DNA from: Anaerolineae bacterium
GTDB lineage: Bacteria > Chloroflexota > Anaerolineae > B4-G1 > SLSP01
DNA: 9,707 bases
Assembly (NCBI GenBank): GCA_016934645.1
Contig: JAFGSL010000173.1
Coordinates: 1-9,707, forward strand
Direction: 5' to 3'
Shown piece by piece: positions 5,582 to 9,707 of the stretch. The notes beneath the pieces were generated by a model, which made no database searches, had not been told where the DNA came from, and was given only the letters and a program-made list of their open reading frames with translations. The position numbers and the translations under genes are program-made. Every line of letters starts with the position of its first letter. Position 1 is the stretch's first letter.

Positions 5582-8491
5582 ATGGCGAAGACCTACGTTT
5601 CCCTGGACTTAGAAACGACCGGCCTGGATCCCATGCGGGATGCGATCATCGAAATCGGCGCGTTGCGTTTCGATGGCGATGAAGTTTTGGAGACTTTCTC
5701 GACTTTCGTCAATCCAGGGCGAAAAATCCCCCTGTTTGTCACCGAATTGACTGGCATTACCAATGCGGATGTGGAAGGCGCACTCGGTGGGCGCCAGGCC
5801 ACTTACCAGTTGGCCGAATTTGTAGGCCGCGATCCGGTTGTGGGACATAACATCGGCTTTGATCTGGCCTTTCTGCGCCAGCACAATGTCTTGCGCGGCA
5901 ATGCCTCGATCGACACCTTCGATCTCGCCGGCATTTTGGTGCCACACGCCGGGCGCTACAGCCTGGCGAACCTCGTGCACGAGCTGGCGATTGATCTGCC
6001 GGAACAGACGCACCGCGCACTTGATGATGCGGTGATGGCGCACGCGCTTTATATGGCGTTGATGGGGCGGGCCGCGCAACTGCCTCAGCAGATGCTGCGG
6101 GAAATCGTTCAACTGGGACAGCGCATCCAATGGGGCCCAAGCAACTTTTTCCGTGATGCACACTACGTTCGCCAGCGTTACGGGTTCAGCGGCGGCATCG
6201 GCGCACAGCTAGCCTCCAAACGTGGCGGTGACGCAGCCGGTCCATTGTTCGTCGAAGAAGATGAGACGATCTACGAACCGCTGGAACCGCGCCGAGAGCA
6301 GCGCCCCATTGATTTGGATGCGCTCTCCGCACTGTTGGACGATGATGGCCCGCTTGCCGAGGTGTTCTCCGAGTACGAATATCGCTCGCAGCAAGTGGAA
6401 ATGCTCCAGGCTGTGGGGCAGGCGTTTAATGAAAGTCAACACTTGATGGTCGAGGCTGGAACGGGTACAGGAAAATCGTTGGCTTACCTGCTTCCCGCAA
6501 TCGAATGGGCGGTGCAAAATCGCCAACGGGTGGTGGTTTCGACAAACACGATCAATCTCCAGGAACAACTGGCGAACAAGGATTTGCCCGAACTGGCCGA
6601 GGCGCTGTACGAATTCAAGCATCAGGTGCTCAAAGGACGCTCGCATTACCTGTGCCGCCAGCAGTTCCAGGCGTTGCGACGGCGCGGCCCTGCTACCGAA
6701 GATGAGATGCGCGTGCTGGCCAAGGTCCTGCTTTGGTTGCCCAACACCCTCGACGGCGACGGGGATGGGCTTTTCATGCCAACTGGACAGGAGCAAGCCG
6801 TCTGGTATGGGATTTCGGCGGCCAACGAAGCCTGCGATCCGGAGCATTGCATCTTCTTCCAGACTGACCGCTGTTTCTTTTACCGGGCACGGGCGAAGGC
6901 TGAAGGCGCGCACATCCTCATCGTCAATCATGCTCTGCTGTTGGCCGACATCGCCGCGCAGAATCGCGTGCTGCCGGAATATGAACTGCTCATCGTCGAC
7001 GAGGCGCACCATCTGGAAAGGGCAGTGACAGAGGCACTCCGTTATACGGTGAGTTGGCCGCTACTGAACCGCGTTTTCGAGGATTTGCTGTATTCTCGGC
7101 AGGCGTCCACCGGTTTGTTGGAGACCGTGTTGCATTTGGCGGAGAACCAGCCGCGCAAGACGGCGGCAGCACTGCAAGATGCGTGTGTGCGTCTACAGGA
7201 TGCCGGGGAGCGCGTCGAGCATCAGTTGGAGGCGCTTTTCTCGGACATCGAGACATTCCTCAACGAGCATGTGGATCGCGGTGGGAGTTATGCCGTCCGT
7301 GTGCGGTTGACGCCCAATATGCGTAGCGAGCCTGGTTGGGATGACGCAGTGCGAGGGTGGGCGCAGGTTGCGCCGCACTTCTCCGTCCTTGTGGAGGGGG
7401 TGGCGCTGCTGGCCGATGGTCTGGAGGATCTGAGTTCTGCCGAAGTCCCCGGCTTCGACATGGCCCATGCGCGACTGCTGGGCATCAAGCGGCAGTTGGA
7501 CGCGGCCTACCAACAGCTTGGGCCATTCATCACTGCACCGCAGGAGAACATCATCTACTGGCTGGAGTCGCAGAACAATTACCCGTTCTCGTGCAACGCT
7601 GTCCCTTTGCACGTGGGGACGTTAGTCCGCGAGCATTTGTTCGACAAGAAGCGCTCGGTCATCCTCACCTCGGCGACGTTGCGGGTAGAAGGCAGTTTCG
7701 ACTATATGCGCGAGCGCCTGAGCGCGCAGAAAGCGGAAGAACTGGCTGTCGGTTCGCCCTTTGATTATCAATCCGCTGCGCTTCTCTATGTTGTTACCGA
7801 TGTGCCTGAACCGCGCAGCCACGGTCACCAGGAGATTCTGGATCAGACCCTGATCGATCTATTCCGCGCGACACAAGGGCGGGCGCTGGCGTTGTTCACG
7901 TCCTATGCTCAACTGAAAGCCACGGCGCAGGCCATTACCGGCAAGCTGGCGCAGGAAGGCATCACGGTCTACTCGCAAGGGAGCGGAAGCTCGCGTGCGC
8001 AGTTGCTCGATAACTTTAAGCGCGGCGAGAAGGCAGTGCTGCTCGGTACGCGCTCGTTCTGGGAAGGCGTGGATGTGCCCGGCGAGGCGCTTTCGTGCTT
8101 GGTGATCACCAAGCTGCCTTTCGATGTTCCCAACGACCCGATCGTTGCCGCACGCGCCGAGGGATACGATGATCCGTTCAACGAGTACATGGTGCCGGAA
8201 GCCATCTTGCGCTTCACCCAAGGTTTTGGTCGGCTGATTCGCACGGCAACGGATCAGGGAATCGCGGTGATGATGGATCAGCGCGTGCTGACAAAGCGCT
8301 ACGGGCGGCGCTTCCTCGACTCGCTACCCGACCCGCTTATCCGCCAGGGGAAGCGCGCGCAGCTCCCCGGGATCGCTGAGCGGTGGCTCTCCGGCAAACC
8401 GCTGCCCGTGGATGCTGAGAGCGACGCCGATTTCGACGGTGGCTGGAACGCGTCGCTGCCTGAAGAACCTCCCTGGTTCTGGGGAGCCTAG
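5582..8491 (+). CDS. dinG: DinG-family helicase with N-terminal DEDDh exonuclease domain
   Basis: Fusion of 969 residues, expected to work on DNA repair or replication intermediates in the cytoplasm. The N-terminal DnaQ-like 3'-5' exonuclease has all its motifs: D9/E11 in SLDLETTG, D94 in HNIGFDLAFL, and H144 with D149 in HRALDDA. The helicase part is superfamily 2, XPD/DinG type: Walker A EAGTGTGKS (291-299), DEAH box (473-476) and motif VI QGFGRLIR (880-887). Four cysteines at 358, 418, 423 and 431, the first in HYLC and the last in DRCFFYRA, have the spacing of the Fe-S cluster ligands in E. coli DinG and XPD. The exonuclease-helicase order is that of Firmicutes-type DinG; some of those proteins are reported to have lost helicase function, but here the motifs look intact. 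It appears to be a single-gene unit with its own -10 box. Confidence 0.95.
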   Translation: MAKTYVSLDLETTGLDPMRDAIIEIGALRFDGDEVLETFSTFVNPGRKIPLFVTELTGITNADVEGALGGRQATYQLAEFVGRDPVVGHNIGFDLAFLRQHNVLRGNASIDTFDLAGILVPHAGRYSLANLVHELAIDLPEQTHRALDDAVMAHALYMALMGRAAQLPQQMLREIVQLGQRIQWGPSNFFRDAHYVRQRYGFSGGIGAQLASKRGGDAAGPLFVEEDETIYEPLEPRREQRPIDLDALSALLDDDGPLAEVFSEYEYRSQQVEMLQAVGQAFNESQHLMVEAGTGTGKSLAYLLPAIEWAVQNRQRVVVSTNTINLQEQLANKDLPELAEALYEFKHQVLKGRSHYLCRQQFQALRRRGPATEDEMRVLAKVLLWLPNTLDGDGDGLFMPTGQEQAVWYGISAANEACDPEHCIFFQTDRCFFYRARAKAEGAHILIVNHALLLADIAAQNRVLPEYELLIVDEAHHLERAVTEALRYTVSWPLLNRVFEDLLYSRQASTGLLETVLHLAENQPRKTAAALQDACVRLQDAGERVEHQLEALFSDIETFLNEHVDRGGSYAVRVRLTPNMRSEPGWDDAVRGWAQVAPHFSVLVEGVALLADGLEDLSSAEVPGFDMAHARLLGIKRQLDAAYQQLGPFITAPQENIIYWLESQNNYPFSCNAVPLHVGTLVREHLFDKKRSVILTSATLRVEGSFDYMRERLSAQKAEELAVGSPFDYQSAALLYVVTDVPEPRSHGHQEILDQTLIDLFRATQGRALALFTSYAQLKATAQAITGKLAQEGITVYSQGSGSSRAQLLDNFKRGEKAVLLGTRSFWEGVDVPGEALSCLVITKLPFDVPNDPIVAARAEGYDDPFNEYMVPEAILRFTQGFGRLIRTATDQGIAVMMDQRVLTKRYGRRFLDSLPDPLIRQGKRAQLPGIAERWLSGKPLPVDAESDADFDGGWNASLPEEPPWFWGA

Positions 8492-8591
8492 AAGATTGAG
8501 GATTTGTTAATTGGAGATTGGTTGACTGCTCCATTCGTTGATTCTTTATTCGCAATTCTTAACTCGCAATTCGTAATTCATTGGAGGTCTT
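8492..8591. repeat. AT-rich spacer built of short CGCAATTC-type repeats
   Basis: This 100-bp gap differs from its GC-rich surroundings. CGCAATTC occurs at 8551-8558 and 8565-8572, with the variant CGTAATTC at 8572-8579. The opposite strand reads as MNYELRVKN-like peptide, the hallmark of a simple repeat I recall in spacers of several phyla. TTGGAGATTGGTTG at 8511-8524 adds to the simple-sequence look. No gene fits; the shadow ORFs on the minus strand come from the repeat. Confidence 0.5.
8522..8550 (+). promoter_or_regulatory. Candidate promoter for plsX
   Basis: TTGACT (8522-8527, one mismatch to TTGACA), 17 bp of spacer, then TTTATT (8545-8550, four of six to TATAAT). The position suits plsX at 8592. 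No terminator separates dinG from plsX, so read-through from dinG is also possible. Confidence 0.4.
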
Positions 8592-9653
8592 ATGCGTATT
8601 GTCGTTGATGCTTTTGGTTCGGATGCCTGTCCTGGACCGGATGTAGCCGGGGCGGTTATGGCGGCCAAAGAGTGGGCGCGCGAAGGTTCGCGGGATGAAA
8701 TCATCCTGGTGGGGCCTGAGGAGCGCACACGCGAGGAGCTCGCGAAGCACGACACTCAGGGTTTAAACATCCGCATTGTCCACGCGCCTGATGTACTCAC
8801 TATGGAGGATCACTCTGAGGAAGTGCGGAACAAGGAGAACTCGTCCATTCGCGTGGGTATGCGGATGGTGAAGCGCGGCGAGGCCGATGCTTTCGTCTCA
8901 GCCGGGAACACCATCGCCTGCCTCTCTGCTGCGATCTTCGACCTGCGTCGCATCCCCGGAATTCGCCGTCCGGCGCTGGCGACGGTCTATCCTGTAACGC
9001 TGAAACCGGCGGTTTTCCTCGATATGGGCGCGACCGCCGATCCCAAGCCGGAGTATCTTTTGCAGTTCGCGCAGATGGGCATCATCTACGCCGAGAAAAT
9101 TCTCAACATCGCCAATCCGCGAGTAGGACTTTTAGCGAACGGCGAAGAGGAAGAGAAAGGGACGATAGTGCTGCGCGACACCTTCGCGCTTTTTTCCCAG
9201 GGTGATTTCAACTTCGTCGGCAATGTTGAACCGAAAGAGGTGGTCAAGGGCCATGCTGACGTCGTCGTCACGGACGGCTTTACGGGCAACATCCACATCA
9301 AAACAGCAGAAGCCGTTGCCTCCTTTATGAAACTGATTATCAAGCAAGATGTGTTGGGCAACATGCTGTCGAAAGTAGGGTTGGTACTGATGCTTCCAGC
9401 CCTGATTGTGGCGCTGCCTGGATTGCTTTGCCTTTTACCCGCTATCAAGGGTATGATGAAGCGTCTGGACTACGCCGAAGTCGGTGGTGGCTTGTTATTG
9501 GGCGTCGACGGTGTAGTGATCGTGGGACACGGGCGCTCCAATGCCAAAGCGGTGCAGAGCGCCATTCGCCGGGGCCGCGAGGCTGTAGCTGCGCAGATTA
9601 TTCCTACAATCAAGGCTGGGTTGGAAGCGCGCCGGCAGGTATCCAATGGCTGA
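8592..9653 (+). CDS. plsX: Phosphate acyltransferase PlsX
   Basis: Makes acyl-phosphate from acyl-ACP and phosphate, the first step of the PlsX/PlsY route to phosphatidic acid, as a soluble enzyme docking on the membrane. The 353 residues are close to the usual 330-350. Visible: N-terminal MRIVVDAFGSD, EDHSEEVRNKENSSIRVGM, SAGNTIACLSAA (an active-site loop of the family), RPALATVYP, GLLANGEEEEKG, ADVVVTDGFTGNIHIK, and C-terminal GGGLLLGVDGVVIVGHGRSN. Start ATG 8592 follows GGAGG (8583-8587) by four bases. Residues 262-285 form a 24-residue uncharged run with LP at 268-269, 275-276 and 282-283, more hydrophobic than I expect for the membrane-docking helices of this family. A fabF-like gene overlaps the last 8 bases, so the two are translationally coupled in a lipid synthesis operon. 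Confidence 0.96.
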   Translation: MRIVVDAFGSDACPGPDVAGAVMAAKEWAREGSRDEIILVGPEERTREELAKHDTQGLNIRIVHAPDVLTMEDHSEEVRNKENSSIRVGMRMVKRGEADAFVSAGNTIACLSAAIFDLRRIPGIRRPALATVYPVTLKPAVFLDMGATADPKPEYLLQFAQMGIIYAEKILNIANPRVGLLANGEEEEKGTIVLRDTFALFSQGDFNFVGNVEPKEVVKGHADVVVTDGFTGNIHIKTAEAVASFMKLIIKQDVLGNMLSKVGLVLMLPALIVALPGLLCLLPAIKGMMKRLDYAEVGGGLLLGVDGVVIVGHGRSNAKAVQSAIRRGREAVAAQIIPTIKAGLEARRQVSNG

Positions 9654-9707
9654 CAGCGCGCGGGATATACGCGCGCGTGTTGTTGTCACCGGCATGGGCG
9701 CGGTTAC
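9646..9707 (+). CDS. fabF: Beta-ketoacyl-ACP synthase II, 5' end only
   Basis: ATG 9646 overlaps the end of plsX (ATGGCTGA). The 20 complete codons read MADSARDIRARVVVTGMGAV, with Thr as the probable next residue. RVVVTGMGAVT is the characteristic start of FabF/FabB condensing enzymes, which elongate acyl-ACP with malonyl-ACP. The ribosome site is weak (AGGT at 9637-9640), consistent with coupling to plsX. The catalytic Cys-His-His residues lie beyond the window, so the call rests on the N-terminal motif and on the plsX neighbourhood. FabB or another ketosynthase is possible. Confidence 0.8.
   Translation, partial: MADSARDIRARVVVTGMGAV

Noticed and set aside
8464..8480. AGAACC-TCCCT-GGTTCT hairpin at the end of dinG as a terminator
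   Set aside because: It is a perfect 6-bp stem but lies within the coding sequence and has no T run after it.
1..9707. CRISPR array, tRNA or rRNA gene, prophage or transposase gene
   Set aside because: No regularly spaced direct repeats, no tRNA-like cloverleaf sequence noticed, and no phage or transposase protein in any plausible frame.

Overview
The window is a GC-rich bacterial chromosome segment with every gene on the + strand. It reads as housekeeping DNA whose gaps and two of whose coding regions carry palindromic repeats. The gene content suggests a Chloroflexota-like (possibly Anaerolineae) genome: a DinG helicase with an N-terminal exonuclease, an archaeal-type valyl-tRNA synthetase beside a bacterial-type one, and many short dispersed-looking palindromes. 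That placement is an inference from the look of the proteins and is not proven.

Region 1 (2-4554) concerns valine tRNA charging. It holds the 3' part of a type-2 (archaeal-type) ValRS, a 58-residue orphan protein (1452-1628), a 163-bp gap with hairpins, and a complete bacterial-type ValRS (1792-4554). The most striking observation is that each ValRS gene carries an inverted-repeat element inside its coding sequence, without breaking the frame. The two elements have unrelated sequences. Both lie at the same structural junction: the linker between the KMSKS/stem-contact region and the start of the anticodon-binding helical domain (the DRWIL motif). This resembles the in-frame palindromic elements known from Rickettsia.

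Region 2 (4572-5581) has a 253-residue protein with a basic head and an acidic tail, of no assigned function, 17 bp behind valS and probably in its operon. A classic intrinsic terminator follows (5359-5378), then a strong 18-bp-stem palindrome, a further hairpin, and a TATAAT box that starts the next unit.

Region 3 (5582-8491) is a DinG-type protein with a DEDDh exonuclease domain joined to an XPD-like superfamily 2 helicase that keeps all four apparent Fe-S cysteines.

Region 4 (8492-9707) begins with a 100-bp AT-rich spacer made of short CGCAATTC-like repeats with a candidate promoter. Then come plsX and, overlapping it by 8 bp, the first 20 codons of a FabF-like ketoacyl-ACP synthase. This is a fatty acid/phospholipid synthesis operon that continues past the window edge.
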